The notes under the pieces are model-generated. The model had not been told where the DNA came from. It searched no databases and saw nothing but the letters and a program-made list of their open reading frames with translations. 24,480 bases of DNA. Origin: an uncultured Dorea sp. GTDB taxonomy: Bacteria; Bacillota; Clostridia; Lachnospirales; Lachnospiraceae. Position 1 is the stretch's first letter, and each line of letters starts with the position of its first letter. Where the stretch lies: assembly GCA_910578495.1 (NCBI GenBank), contig CAJTRE010000035.1, positions 1 to 24,480 of the forward strand. The letters are read 5' to 3'. The translations under genes and the position numbers were made by a program. Of the stretch, positions 1 through 8,616 are shown piece by piece.

Positions 1-1
1 C

Positions 2-586
2 TTGGGGTTGAAGCTTATTAAAGTATTGGCAATGATCATAGGATTTGCGGCAGGTACGTCTTTAGGAATTGTCGTATGTAACGCAGTGGGATTATCGGGG
101 CTTACGTTTACGATCGCTGTGTTTGCCTGTGGAGTGATTCTGGCGGCATTATCATTTGCAATCTATCGATTTGGAGTGTTTTGTACGGTGTTTATTGTAG
201 TGGTAAGTGTTGCGGCAGGGATTGTTTATCCGAATTCAAATCTTATGCTGGGAATCTATGCGGGAGTGGGTTTAGTGCTGGCAATCCTTGCGGTAATTTT
301 TGTAGAGCCATGTGTAATAATCATTACGTCTATTAGCGGAGGACATACGGCAGGTATGGCGATTGCTGCTGTTGCAGGTTTTAGCAATGTGTTCGTCGGA
401 TATGGAATTGCGGCGGCATTGGCAGTTGTTGGTATGATTGTTCAGTTTACACTTCATTTCAAAAAATCCGGGAAGAAAAAGAAGGAACAATCTCAAAGTA
501 TAAAGGGACGGGAAACTGTGGCATCAGAGGTCGAGCAGGCGCGAATGGTTTTGGAGGACTTGGATGACGATGAGGAAATGGAATAG
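2..586 (+). CDS. Multi-pass membrane protein of unknown function, probably 5'-truncated by the window edge
   Basis: I do not recognise this protein with confidence. The frame is open to the window edge; a TTG at position 2 could start it, but no upstream sequence is available to judge a ribosome binding site, so the true start may lie outside. The visible 194 residues are strongly hydrophobic up to about residue 150, with roughly six membrane segments (about 7-27, 33-54, 59-77, 82-101, 103-124, 131-150). A charged, probably cytoplasmic tail follows (151-194), rich in Lys at first and ending in an Asp/Glu cluster. A short Gly/Ser-rich stretch, TSISGGHTAG (109-118), lies between membrane segments. 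The general look resembles TMEM198/DUF4203-type small membrane proteins, but that is only a weak impression. The next gene has its own promoter. Confidence 0.6.
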   Translation: MGLKLIKVLAMIIGFAAGTSLGIVVCNAVGLSGLTFTIAVFACGVILAALSFAIYRFGVFCTVFIVVVSVAAGIVYPNSNLMLGIYAGVGLVLAILAVIFVEPCVIIITSISGGHTAGMAIAAVAGFSNVFVGYGIAAALAVVGMIVQFTLHFKKSGKKKKEQSQSIKGRETVASEVEQARMVLEDLDDDEEME

Positions 587-590
587 TTTG

Positions 591-618
591 TTGTATTTTG
601 TGGCAGATGTGATATAAT
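591..618 (+). promoter_or_regulatory. Candidate sigma-A promoter for the PHP-domain gene
   Basis: A -35-like TTGTAT (591-596) and a perfect -10 TATAAT (613-618) are separated by 16 bp. They sit just after the stop codon of the membrane protein gene and about 34 bp before the GTG start of the PHP-domain gene. The -35 is a moderate match, the -10 is consensus. Confidence 0.6.
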
Positions 619-651
619 AAACAGTAAAAGATGGTGAAGGGAGGCTTCATT

Positions 652-1479
652 GTGAAACTGGATATGCATTGTCATGTAAAAGAGGGTTCTGTAGACAGCA
701 AGGTGAGTTTGGACGAATATATTGTGAAGCTGAAAGAATGCGGATTTGATGGAATGCTCATTACGGATCATGATACTTATAAAGGCTATCGTCATTGGAA
801 ATATAAGATGAAAGGCAAAGTACATGAGGACTTTGTAGTATTAAAAGGAATAGAGTATGATACATGTGATGCAGGGCATATCATTTGTATTATGCCGGAA
901 GGTGTGAAGATGCGCCTTCTTGAGATGCGTGGTCTTCCGGCGGCTATGTTGATTGATTTTGTACACAGACATGGCGGAATTTTAGGGCCGGCACATCCAT
1001 GTGGTGAGAAGTATATGAGCTACACGAACACCAAGAGATTCTATCGTTCACCGGAGCTGATCAAGAGATTTGATTTTGTGGAGGCGTTTAATTCCTGTGA
1101 GTCAGAGGCTTCTAATGAGGGAGCTGTGAAACTGGCGCAGAAATACAAAAAGCCGGGAATCGGTGGCAGCGATTCTCATAAGATTGAGTGCGTGGGACAG
1201 GGATATACGATTTTACCGGAGCATGTAACCTGTGAGACGGAACTGATTTCTTTGATTCGTCAGAAAGCGCCGATTGAAGCGGGCGGAACACTGTATGATA
1301 AGACGACGAGAGAAAAGATGGGGAAAGCGGGAAAGCTTCTCGCATATTCTTTCTGGTTTTATAATAAAAGTGGTGAACTTATGAAACGATATAAGAGAAG
1401 AAAAAAAGGTGAAGTAGAGAATCCGGTCGATCCCATCGATCCGATTGAAATTCCGTATTTGCAGAGTGCAAGTAAATAA
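652..1479 (+). CDS. PHP-domain metal-dependent phosphoesterase
   Basis: The 275-residue product carries the PHP metal-binding motifs in order: an N-terminal H-x-H (MHCHVKEGSVDSK), the ITDHDTYKGY motif, GPAHPCG, and GGSDSH near residue 180. PHP proteins hydrolyse phosphoesters using bound metal ions; the family includes histidinol phosphatase, polymerase-associated domains and nucleoside phosphate phosphatases, and the substrate cannot be assigned here. I chose GTG at 652 over an upstream ATG at 631 because GGGAGG (639-644) lies 7 nt before the GTG, and the upstream ATG would place that site inside the gene. After the catalytic part there is a short aromatic stretch (FWFYN), a Lys/Arg-rich run and a Pro/Asp-rich end. 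No signal peptide is seen, so it is likely cytoplasmic. It is a single gene between its own promoter and a bidirectional terminator. Confidence 0.85.
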   Translation: MKLDMHCHVKEGSVDSKVSLDEYIVKLKECGFDGMLITDHDTYKGYRHWKYKMKGKVHEDFVVLKGIEYDTCDAGHIICIMPEGVKMRLLEMRGLPAAMLIDFVHRHGGILGPAHPCGEKYMSYTNTKRFYRSPELIKRFDFVEAFNSCESEASNEGAVKLAQKYKKPGIGGSDSHKIECVGQGYTILPEHVTCETELISLIRQKAPIEAGGTLYDKTTREKMGKAGKLLAYSFWFYNKSGELMKRYKRRKKGEVENPVDPIDPIEIPYLQSASK

Positions 1480-1504
1480 ATGAACAGTTCATAAAATCTA
1501 AAAA

Positions 1505-1545
1505 GAGGACGGGATACCGCAAGATACGGTAAACCGTCCTCAATA
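1505..1545. terminator. Bidirectional intrinsic terminator between the PHP gene and feoB
   Basis: Arms GAGGACGG (1505-1512) and CCGTCCTC (1534-1541) pair perfectly, and TACCG/CGGTA extend the stem inside. On the minus strand the stem is followed by TTTTT (positions 1504 down to 1500), a good termination tail for feoB. On the plus strand the tail AATATTTT is weaker but usable for the PHP gene. Confidence 0.8.
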
Positions 1546-1576
1546 TTTTGTAAGGGAAGAAGCGGTTCTTGATGTT

Positions 1577-3619
1577 TTACAAAAACGATCCAATCTGGTA
1601 TACAATACAGCTCATTACCCATGCTGCAAGCAATTGGAAAGCCAGTATTCCGAAAGTGGTTTTCAAACTTCTGAGTTCTCTGTGGATGGTTGCAATGGCG
1701 GCAGTGCAGGGAATATATAAAAGCACGAATACCATCAGTGCATAGGCGTTTGCGATGCCGAAACCAAGAGAACTAAGAGTGCCTACCATGGCATTCATTC
1801 CCTGTGCGGTAGTAATATTCTGGATGCCAAAGAGCACACTGCAGCTAGATACTACTACTTCTTTTGCAGCAATACCGGAAATGAGAGCGACTACAATCTG
1901 CCAGTAACCAAGTCCCGCAGGAGCCAGCAGCGGAGCAAGTAGTCTGCCTGCCATAGAGCCAAAACTCTGAGAGATGTCTGTCACATAACCATGAGGTCCA
2001 AAATTCAGCAATATCCACATCAGTACAGAAGCAATAAAGATAACGGTGCCTGCTTTTGTCAGATAGTCTTTAATCTTTTCCCATACATAGATGGCAATAG
2101 TGCGTCCATTCGGAGTTTTATATTCCGGCAGCTCAATGAGGAGCGCATGATCCGCTTTTCTTTTATCGATTTTTCCAAGAATATATGCCGTTCCGATTCC
2201 TGTGACGATGCCGAGCAAGTACAGAGAGTAGCAAGCCAGTATTGCATATTTTCCAAAGAACATAGAGGAAAACAGGACATATACCGGGAGTTTTGCGCTG
2301 CAGGACATAAACGGCGTAATTAGAATGGTTTTAAAACGATCCCGTTTGTGTTCTAATGCTCTTGAGGCCATGATGGCAGGAACAGAGCAGCCAAATCCGA
2401 GGAGCAGTGGAAGAAATGCCCGTCCGGATAAGCCTAAACGTCCCATGACATCATCCATGACAAAGGCAACGCGCGCCATGTAACCGCTGTCTTCCAAAAA
2501 AGCAAGAGCCAGGAAGAGGATGAATATGTTTGGCAGGAACGTCAATATTCCGCCTACGCCCGAGATAATACCATCTACAATCAAGGAGATAAGCATAGGG
2601 GAAGTATGTACCGATTGAAGTCCTGTGGTTACAAGCGAGGAGAAATTTTCTAGCAAAATTTCAAAATATCCTTTCAGCCAGTCGCCCACCACAAAGGTAA
2701 GGAGGAAGACCAGCGCCATAATACCAAGGAAAATAGGCAGACCAAGGAAACGGTGCGTCAGATAATGGTCGATTTTATCTGTGGCAGCCTCTTTCCGGGA
2801 TTTGTTCACAAGCACTTCGTTAATGATTTCCTCAATAAAATCATACTTCTGATTAATCATATCCTTTTCGTAACTGCGGTTAATAATGTCATCGGCATTC
2901 AGCGGATAGTCTGTTTTGATGACGGCGTCGTTTTCCAGAAGTTTTATGGCGGTCCAGCGCTTATTAGGCAGTTCCGGATAGTTTTGTTTTAAGAGCGTGA
3001 TCAGGTGGTCAATCTTATCTTCGATATAATCTTCATACACCATGGCATATTCCTCATGGTGATCGTGAGGGTGTGTATATGTTTTTCCCGGGTGATGATG
3101 GATAAGAGGACTTTGTTCTTGGAACTCTGTGTGGTGTGCCGCCGCATGGAGCAGGATAGACAACCCGGTTTTTTTGCGTGCGGATACCGGGATTGCAGGT
3201 ACGCCAAGCATTTCGGGCAGGCGGTGAAGGTCAAGTTCCATCCCTCTTTCTTCCACAATGTCCATCATGTTCAGCGCAAGGATTACCGGTTTCCCAAGTT
3301 CGATTAATTGGAGTGTGAAATATAGGTTGCGCTCTAAACTGGAAGCGTCGACAACGTTAATGATTACATCCACCTCGTCGCTTAGAATACAGTTTCTGGA
3401 AACGGTTTCTTCTATCGTATAGGAAGAAAGGCTGTAGATACCGGGGAGATCAATCAGTTTAAATTTCTTGCCCTCATAAGAAGTATAACCTTCCTTTTTT
3501 TCTACCGTAACCCCTGGCCAGTTTGCAACTTTTAAATTTGCTCCGGTGTAGGCATTAAAAAGCGTTGTTTTTCCACAGTTCGGATTTCCGACAAATCCTA
3601 CATTAATAACATGATCCAT
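1577..3619 (-). CDS. feoB: Ferrous iron transporter FeoB
   Basis: FeoB is the inner-membrane ferrous iron transporter, with an N-terminal G-protein domain joined to a polytopic membrane domain. The 680-residue product shows G1 GNPNCGKTT (11-19), G3 DLPG (57-60), G4 NMMD (117-120) and a G5-like SAR (146-148). The membrane domain starts near residue 291 and includes the conserved region around DDVMGRLGLSGRAFLPLL and GFGCSVPA with its Gly-Cys motif. It is shorter than the roughly 770-residue E. coli protein, as is common in Firmicutes. Unusual is a histidine-rich stretch at about 159-188 (ten His, including HHH at 174-176) just after the G domain. The ATG lies 2 nt after the feoA stop, so the two are co-transcribed and probably translationally coupled. 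Iron-responsive control is expected from the Fur-type box before feoA. A terminator lies just beyond the stop. Confidence 0.97.
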   Translation of the reverse strand: MDHVINVGFVGNPNCGKTTLFNAYTGANLKVANWPGVTVEKKEGYTSYEGKKFKLIDLPGIYSLSSYTIEETVSRNCILSDEVDVIINVVDASSLERNLYFTLQLIELGKPVILALNMMDIVEERGMELDLHRLPEMLGVPAIPVSARKKTGLSILLHAAAHHTEFQEQSPLIHHHPGKTYTHPHDHHEEYAMVYEDYIEDKIDHLITLLKQNYPELPNKRWTAIKLLENDAVIKTDYPLNADDIINRSYEKDMINQKYDFIEEIINEVLVNKSRKEAATDKIDHYLTHRFLGLPIFLGIMALVFLLTFVVGDWLKGYFEILLENFSSLVTTGLQSVHTSPMLISLIVDGIISGVGGILTFLPNIFILFLALAFLEDSGYMARVAFVMDDVMGRLGLSGRAFLPLLLGFGCSVPAIMASRALEHKRDRFKTILITPFMSCSAKLPVYVLFSSMFFGKYAILACYSLYLLGIVTGIGTAYILGKIDKRKADHALLIELPEYKTPNGRTIAIYVWEKIKDYLTKAGTVIFIASVLMWILLNFGPHGYVTDISQSFGSMAGRLLAPLLAPAGLGYWQIVVALISGIAAKEVVVSSCSVLFGIQNITTAQGMNAMVGTLSSLGFGIANAYALMVFVLLYIPCTAAIATIHRELRSLKTTFGILAFQLLAAWVMSCIVYQIGSFL

Positions 3620-3621
3620 AG

Positions 3622-3846
3622 TTATTCGCTCTCCTTTATTTCAATATGCTCTGCAATACGACGTCCAAGGGCAAATCTGGTGCCGCGGAATTTGGCGGTC
3701 AGAGCCCTCTTTTTGTCATTATTTAATATCGTAATGTGAGCGCCTTCCGTAAGTCCCAGAGACTCTAAGCGCCGTTCAAGCGGCTGCTCAAGACTGATAG
3801 AAACCACTTGGTAGTGATGATCGTTGATCCCTTGTTTTAGTGTCAT
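3622..3846 (-). CDS. feoA: FeoA, SH3-like partner of FeoB
   Basis: FeoA is a small cytoplasmic beta-barrel (SH3-like) protein needed for FeoB-dependent ferrous iron uptake. The 74-residue product fits the family length and ends in the usual pattern TAKFRGTRFALGRRIAEHIEI, where the LGRRIAEHI part is typical of FeoA. The ATG is preceded on the minus strand by AAGGAG at good spacing. It is the first gene of the feoAB operon and lies 2 nt before feoB. No feoC gene is seen. Its promoter carries a Fur-like box, so repression by iron-loaded Fur is the simplest expectation. Confidence 0.93.
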   Translation of the reverse strand: MTLKQGINDHHYQVVSISLEQPLERRLESLGLTEGAHITILNNDKKRALTAKFRGTRFALGRRIAEHIEIKESE

Positions 3847-3876
3847 GTATGCTACTCCTTATTTTTTGATTTTAAT

Positions 3877-3895
3877 GTAAATGAGAATCATTATC
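3877..3895 (-). promoter_or_regulatory. Fur-type iron box before feoAB
   Basis: Read on the minus strand, the 19 bases GATAATGATTCTCATTTAC match 15 of 19 positions of the classical Fur box GATAATGATAATCATTATC. The site lies just downstream of the -10 element and upstream of the feoA ribosome binding site, where a bound repressor would block initiation. Box placement and the iron-transport genes agree; binding by Fur itself, rather than another metalloregulator, is inferred. Confidence 0.8.
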
Positions 3896-3907
3896 TATTA
3901 CAAATTC

Positions 3908-3935
3908 ATAATACCATCTTTTCAAAAAATGTCAA
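3908..3935 (-). promoter_or_regulatory. feoAB promoter
   Basis: On the minus strand a perfect TTGACA (-35, plus-strand positions 3930-3935) and TATTAT (-10, 3908-3913) are 16 bp apart. The Fur-type box begins 12 bp downstream of the -10. This is the best sigma-A promoter match near feoA. Confidence 0.85.
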
Positions 3936-3940
3936 GCGCT

Positions 3941-3990
3941 AGTGTTTTTTACTTTAACACTGTACAATGAGAGGGTGTTTGTGTTAAAAT
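3941..3990 (+). promoter_or_regulatory. Candidate leuC promoter with GTGTT/AACAC half-sites
   Basis: A -10-like TAAAAT lies at 3985-3990, about 40 bp before leuC. The matching -35 region (TGTACA, 3961-3966, 18 bp spacing) is poor. The region carries repeated half-sites: AGTGTT (3941-3946) opposite AACACT (3956-3961), and TTTAACAC (3953-3960) opposite GTGTTAAA (3981-3988), the last overlapping the -10. This arrangement suggests an operator for a dimeric regulator, but the regulator is unknown. Confidence 0.45.
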
Positions 3991-4031
3991 AGCACATAAA
4001 GATGAAATAAGAAGAACAGGAGGATGGCGTG

Positions 4032-5306
4032 ATGGGAATGACGATGACGCAGAAAATATTGGCCGCACATGCAGGACTTGATTATGTTGAGGCGGGGCAA
4101 TTGATTGAAGCAAAATTAGACGTAGTTATGGCAAATGATATTACCGGGCCGATGGCATTGCCGATCTTGAAGCAGATGTCGGATTTGGTGTTTGATAAAG
4201 ATAAGGTTGTCTTTGTGCCGGATCATTTTACTCCGAATAAGGATATTAAATCAGCGGAAAACTCAAAAGCAATTCGTGAGTTTGCCAGAGAGCAGGGACT
4301 TTCGTGGTATTTTGAACAGGGAAAATCCGGTGTGGAGCATGCGATTTTGCCAGAGGCGGGCGTTGTTGCGGCGGGAGAGTGTATTATCGGAGCAGACTCG
4401 CATACTTGTACATACGGAGCATTAGGAGCATTTTCGACAGGAGTAGGTACGACGGATATTGCTACAGGAATGGCAATGGGAGAGTTATGGTTTAAAGTTC
4501 CGAGTGCGATGAAGTTTGTGCTCACCGGGAAACCTGGTAAGTTTGTGACCGGAAAAGATATTATCATTCATATTATCGGAAAGATTGGCGTGGACGGCGC
4601 ACTTTATAAATCTATGGAGTTTGCGGGAGATGGAGTCTCGAATCTTTCCATGGATGATAGGTTTACGATGGCGAATATGGCAATCGAGGCAGGTGCGAAG
4701 AACGGAATCTTCCCGGTAGACACACTGACCGAGGAATACTTGAAAACACATACGAAGAAAGAATATAAGGTGTATGAAGCGGATGAAGATGCTGCATACG
4801 ATGAAGTGATTGAGATTGATTTATCCAAGGTACGTCCAACAGTAGCGTTTCCGCATCTTCCGGGCAATGCCAAGACGATTGATGAAATCGAAGCAATGGA
4901 GCCGATCAAGATTGATCAGGTTGTCATTGGTTCCTGTACGAACGGAAGAATTTCTGATATGAGAAAGGCGGCGGACATTCTGAAAGGGCATACGGTACAT
5001 GAAGATGTGCGCGTAATGGTTGTTCCTGCAACACAGAAGATCTATAAACAGTGTATTGCAGAGGGACTTATGGATATATTCGTGGATGCAGGCTGTGCTG
5101 TGAATACGCCGAGCTGCGGTCCTTGTATGGGAGGACATATGGGTGTTATGGCGGCCGGCGAGAAATGTGTGTCTACAACAAACCGTAACTTTGTAGGAAG
5201 AATGGGGCACGTGGATTCCCTGATCTATCTCGCTTCTCCGGAAGTGGCGGCGGCAAGTGCAATTGCGGGATATATTGCAAATCCAGAGAAAGTAGGTGAC
5301 AGATAA
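4032..5306 (+). CDS. leuC: 3-isopropylmalate dehydratase large subunit (LeuC)
   Basis: LeuC with LeuD isomerises 2-isopropylmalate to 3-isopropylmalate in leucine synthesis; the large subunit carries a 4Fe-4S cluster. The three cluster cysteines are visible: C302 in VIGSCTNGR, and C362 and C365 in TPSCGPCMGG. The ADSHTCTYGALGAF aconitase-type motif is at about 121-134. At 424 residues it matches the shorter archaeal/clostridial homoaconitase-like class rather than the roughly 465-residue E. coli type. Possible starts are GTG 4029 and ATG 4032, 4038 and 4044; I chose ATG 4032 because AGGAGG (4018-4023) is 8 nt upstream. The stop overlaps the leuD start by one base (TAATG), so the subunits are translationally coupled. 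An alternative within the family is homoaconitase or citraconate-type hydratase, but the leuD neighbour fits leucine synthesis. Confidence 0.93.
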   Translation: MGMTMTQKILAAHAGLDYVEAGQLIEAKLDVVMANDITGPMALPILKQMSDLVFDKDKVVFVPDHFTPNKDIKSAENSKAIREFAREQGLSWYFEQGKSGVEHAILPEAGVVAAGECIIGADSHTCTYGALGAFSTGVGTTDIATGMAMGELWFKVPSAMKFVLTGKPGKFVTGKDIIIHIIGKIGVDGALYKSMEFAGDGVSNLSMDDRFTMANMAIEAGAKNGIFPVDTLTEEYLKTHTKKEYKVYEADEDAAYDEVIEIDLSKVRPTVAFPHLPGNAKTIDEIEAMEPIKIDQVVIGSCTNGRISDMRKAADILKGHTVHEDVRVMVVPATQKIYKQCIAEGLMDIFVDAGCAVNTPSCGPCMGGHMGVMAAGEKCVSTTNRNFVGRMGHVDSLIYLASPEVAAASAIAGYIANPEKVGDR

Positions 5307-5794
5307 TGAAAGCGTTAGGACATGTGTTTAAATATGGAGACAATGTAGATACAGACGTCATTATACCGGCAAGATACTTGAATTCTTTTGATGCACAGGA
5401 GCTTGCGGCGCATGCCATGGTCGATATTGATCCGGAATTTGCCCAAAAAGTACAGCCGGGAGATTTGATCGTTGCAAATAAAAACTTCGGATGCGGATCT
5501 TCCAGAGAGCACGCGCCCCTTTGTTTAAAGACAGCAGGCGTAAGTTGTGTAATTGCTGAGACATTTGCGCGGATTTTCTATAGAAATGCTATTAATATTG
5601 GACTTCCGATTATTGAATGTCCGGAGGCGGCAAGAGGAATTGAAGCAGGTGATGAAGTGGAAGTGGATTTTGACAGCGGTAAGATCTATAACCGTACAAA
5701 GGGAACACAGTTTCAGGGACAGCCATTTCCGGAATTTATGCAAAAGCTGATTGCGGCAGGAGGTCTTGTGAAATATACAAATAGTAAAAAATAA
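5306..5794 (+). CDS. leuD: 3-isopropylmalate dehydratase small subunit (LeuD)
   Basis: This is the swivelling small subunit that completes the isopropylmalate isomerase active site with LeuC. The 162-residue product has the family signature GCGSSREHAP near residue 56 and the early DNVDTDVIIPARYLN segment. Length fits the small archaeal/clostridial LeuD class. The ATG shares one base with the leuC stop and AGGTGAC lies upstream within leuC. No leuA or leuB is in the window, so the rest of the pathway must be encoded elsewhere. Confidence 0.93.
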   Translation: MKALGHVFKYGDNVDTDVIIPARYLNSFDAQELAAHAMVDIDPEFAQKVQPGDLIVANKNFGCGSSREHAPLCLKTAGVSCVIAETFARIFYRNAINIGLPIIECPEAARGIEAGDEVEVDFDSGKIYNRTKGTQFQGQPFPEFMQKLIAAGGLVKYTNSKK

Positions 5795-5809
5795 GTGAGG
5801 GTACATTTT

Positions 5810-7087
5810 ATGGGAAATGAGAGAGGGAATGTGGCGGCCTTGCTGCCAATTGGGGTGTTTCTTGTCATCTTTTTGGGTTCAGGTATCGTGACAGGAGATT
5901 TTTATGCAATGCCTGCGATCGTTGCGTTTTTGATTGCGTTATTAGTGGCGTGTTTTCAGAATAGAGATTTGAAGTTTCAGGATAAGATAGCTATTATATC
6001 CCAAGGGGTAGGGAATGAAAATATTATTACAATGAGTTTGATCTTCTTATCAGCGGGCGCCTTTTCCGGAGCTGTTACGGCGGCAGGAGGCGTGGAGAGT
6101 ACAGTAAACTTAGGGCTTTCCATTCTTCCGGCGAAGGTTGCAGTGGTAGGGCTTTTTATAATCGGCTGCTTTATCTCTGTATCTATGGGTACATCCATGG
6201 GCACGATCGCGGCGCTTGCGCCAATTGCAGTGGGAATCAGTGAGAAGACAGGATTTGCTCTTCCAATCTGTATCGGAGCGGTTGTATGTGGGGCTATGTT
6301 CGGCGACAACTTATCTATGATTTCCGACACTACCATAGCGGCAGTGAAGACGCAAGGGTGTGAGATGAAGGATAAGTTTAAGGAGAATTTTCTGATTGTG
6401 CTTCCGGCTGCGCTTGTCACCATCATTCTTTTCTTTTTTATTACAAGAAATGGTGATTTTAAGCTGGCGGAAGAACTAAATTATAATATTCTGCGTGTAG
6501 TTCCGTATATTATCGTATTAGTGGGTGCGCTGATTGGAATTAATGTATTTATAGTATTGGTAAGTGGAACGGTTATTTCTTTGATCGTGGGCGTGGCGAC
6601 CGGAAGTCTTGCTGTGGGTGAGATGTTCACAGCCGTAGGAAGCGGAGTGACCGGAATGTATGATATTACCGTTATTTCGATTGTGGTCGCTTGTATTGTA
6701 TCACTTGTAAAAGAGCATGGAGGTATCCAGTTTATTTTGCATCTGATTAAGAGGAGCATCAAAGGTCAGAAAGGCGGAGAGATCGGCATTGCGCTTCTTT
6801 CCTTTCTGGTAGATATGTGTACGGCGAATAATACTGTTGCGATCGTAATGGCAGGACCGATTGCAAAAGAAATCAGTGAGGAGTTTGAAATTTCTCCAAG
6901 ACGTTCTGCTTCATTATTGGATATTTTCACATCTGTAGGACAGGGGTTAATCCCATATGGCGCACAGCTTTTGTCTGCGGCAAGTCTTACAGGTCTTACG
7001 GCGTTTGCGATAATGCCATATTTGTTTTATCCGATTTTGATGGCGGTTAGTGCGATTCTGTTTATTGTATTTCGAAAAGCAAAATAA
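5810..7087 (+). CDS. NhaC-type Na+/H+ antiporter family membrane protein
   Basis: A 425-residue polytopic membrane protein with about ten to twelve hydrophobic segments. The stretch SVSMGTSMGTIAALAPIA followed by GAMFGDNLSMISDTT is characteristic of the NhaC/Na+-H+ antiporter family (Pfam Na_H_antiporter). Proteins of this family exchange cations for protons, and some relatives exchange organic acids or amino acids, so the substrate is not certain. I chose ATG 5810 over the GTG at 5795 because GTGAGGG (5795-5801) is then an 8-nt-spaced ribosome binding site. The gene starts 15 nt after leuD and ends 15 nt before thrC, so it is embedded in an amino-acid synthesis operon. That context allows a role in amino acid or organic-anion transport instead of plain sodium export. 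Confidence 0.85.
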   Translation: MGNERGNVAALLPIGVFLVIFLGSGIVTGDFYAMPAIVAFLIALLVACFQNRDLKFQDKIAIISQGVGNENIITMSLIFLSAGAFSGAVTAAGGVESTVNLGLSILPAKVAVVGLFIIGCFISVSMGTSMGTIAALAPIAVGISEKTGFALPICIGAVVCGAMFGDNLSMISDTTIAAVKTQGCEMKDKFKENFLIVLPAALVTIILFFFITRNGDFKLAEELNYNILRVVPYIIVLVGALIGINVFIVLVSGTVISLIVGVATGSLAVGEMFTAVGSGVTGMYDITVISIVVACIVSLVKEHGGIQFILHLIKRSIKGQKGGEIGIALLSFLVDMCTANNTVAIVMAGPIAKEISEEFEISPRRSASLLDIFTSVGQGLIPYGAQLLSAASLTGLTAFAIMPYLFYPILMAVSAILFIVFRKAK

Positions 7088-7102
7088 AAGAAAGGCATAG
7101 AA

Positions 7103-8599
7103 ATGAGTCTATATTACAAAAGTACAAGAAACTCCAAGTTGAGAGTGACGGCGTCGGAGGCAATTTTAAAAGGGCTTGCCTCTGACGGAGGATTGTTTGT
7201 TCCAGAGGAACTCCCGAAGCTTGACAGAGCTGTAGAGGACATGAAAGGCATGAACTACCAAGAGATTGCCTATATTGTGATGAAACAGTTTTTTACCGAT
7301 TTTACAGAAGAAGAGTTAAAATCCTGTATTCATCATGCTTATGACAGTAAGTTTGACACAGAAGAGATTGCTCCTCTTGTAAAAGCAGACGGTATGTATT
7401 ATCTTGAGCTGTTTCATGGCGCAACCATTGCGTTTAAAGATATGGCGCTTTCCATTCTTCCATATCTTATGACGACGGCTGCGAAGAAAAATCATGTGGA
7501 TCAGAAAATCGTGATTCTGACAGCAACGTCCGGGGATACAGGAAAAGCGGCGCTTGCAGGATTTGCCGATGTGGAGGGAACACAGATGATCGTGTTCTAT
7601 CCCAAGAACGGCGTGAGCAAGGTGCAGGAGCGTCAAATGGTGACGCAAAAAGGCGGTAATGTCAATGTGGTTGCGATCCATGGGAATTTTGACGATGCAC
7701 AAAACGGTGTGAAGGCGATGTTTGAAAATAAAGAGCTGGAAAAGGAACTGGCGGAACATGGATATCGGTTTTCTTCTGCCAATTCCATCAATATCGGACG
7801 TCTGATTCCACAAGTGGTCTACTATGTGTATGCGTATGTGAAACTTCTGGAATACGGGGAAGCTGCTCAGGGAGAAAAAATCAATGTGGCGGTGCCGACG
7901 GGGAATTTTGGAAATATTCTGGCGGCGTATTATGCAAAACAGATGGGAGTTCCGATGGATAGGTTTATCTGTGCGTCTAATGAAAACAAAGTGTTGTATG
8001 ATTTTTTTGAAACCGGGAGTTATGACAGAAATCGGGAGTTTATGCTCACTACGTCTCCGTCGATGGACATTTTGATCTCCAGTAATCTGGAACGGCTTCT
8101 GTATCTGGCATTGGGGGAAGATTCAGAAAAAACAAAAGAATTAATGACAGAATTGAAATCCAAGGGTAAATATACGGTCACAGAAGAAGTAAAAGAAAGG
8201 CTTGCAGATTTTGCGGCAGGTTATGCGACGGAGGAAGAGACTGAAGAAACGATCAGAGCGCTTTACGACAGAACCGGATATGTAATCGACACACATACAG
8301 CAGTGGCGTCTTATGTATGCAGTCAGTATAAAAAATCAGAGAAAGATAACGGGAAATATCTGGTTGCCGCTACGGCAAGTCCATACAAATTCGCAAAAAG
8401 CGTAATGGCGGCTATTGACGGTAACTATGAAACGGCAGACGAATTTGAGCTGTTGGAAAAACTGCAGGAAGTATCGGGCGTAGAGATGCCGCAGGCAATC
8501 AAGGAAATCCTGGACGCTGACATTCTCCATGATACGGAGTGCGGCGTAGATCAGATGGAGCGGACGGTCAGAACGATACTCAGAAGCAAAGAAGAATAA
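7103..8599 (+). CDS. thrC: Threonine synthase
   Basis: Threonine synthase converts O-phosphohomoserine to threonine and phosphate using pyridoxal phosphate. The 498-residue product shows the PLP lysine (K112) in FHGATIAFKDMAL, the phosphate-binding ATSGDTGKAAL motif and FSSANSINIGRLIPQ. Its length and N-terminal part (TRNSKLRVTASEAILKGLASDGGLFVPE) match the longer E. coli/clostridial class rather than the roughly 350-residue Bacillus class. Start ATG 7103 has AGAAAGG upstream. It follows the antiporter by 15 nt and precedes a small membrane-protein gene by 17 nt, so all are probably co-transcribed from the leuC promoter. Confidence 0.95.
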   Translation: MSLYYKSTRNSKLRVTASEAILKGLASDGGLFVPEELPKLDRAVEDMKGMNYQEIAYIVMKQFFTDFTEEELKSCIHHAYDSKFDTEEIAPLVKADGMYYLELFHGATIAFKDMALSILPYLMTTAAKKNHVDQKIVILTATSGDTGKAALAGFADVEGTQMIVFYPKNGVSKVQERQMVTQKGGNVNVVAIHGNFDDAQNGVKAMFENKELEKELAEHGYRFSSANSINIGRLIPQVVYYVYAYVKLLEYGEAAQGEKINVAVPTGNFGNILAAYYAKQMGVPMDRFICASNENKVLYDFFETGSYDRNREFMLTTSPSMDILISSNLERLLYLALGEDSEKTKELMTELKSKGKYTVTEEVKERLADFAAGYATEEETEETIRALYDRTGYVIDTHTAVASYVCSQYKKSEKDNGKYLVAATASPYKFAKSVMAAIDGNYETADEFELLEKLQEVSGVEMPQAIKEILDADILHDTECGVDQMERTVRTILRSKEE

Positions 8600-8616
8600 A
8601 GAGGTGTAAAAATAAA

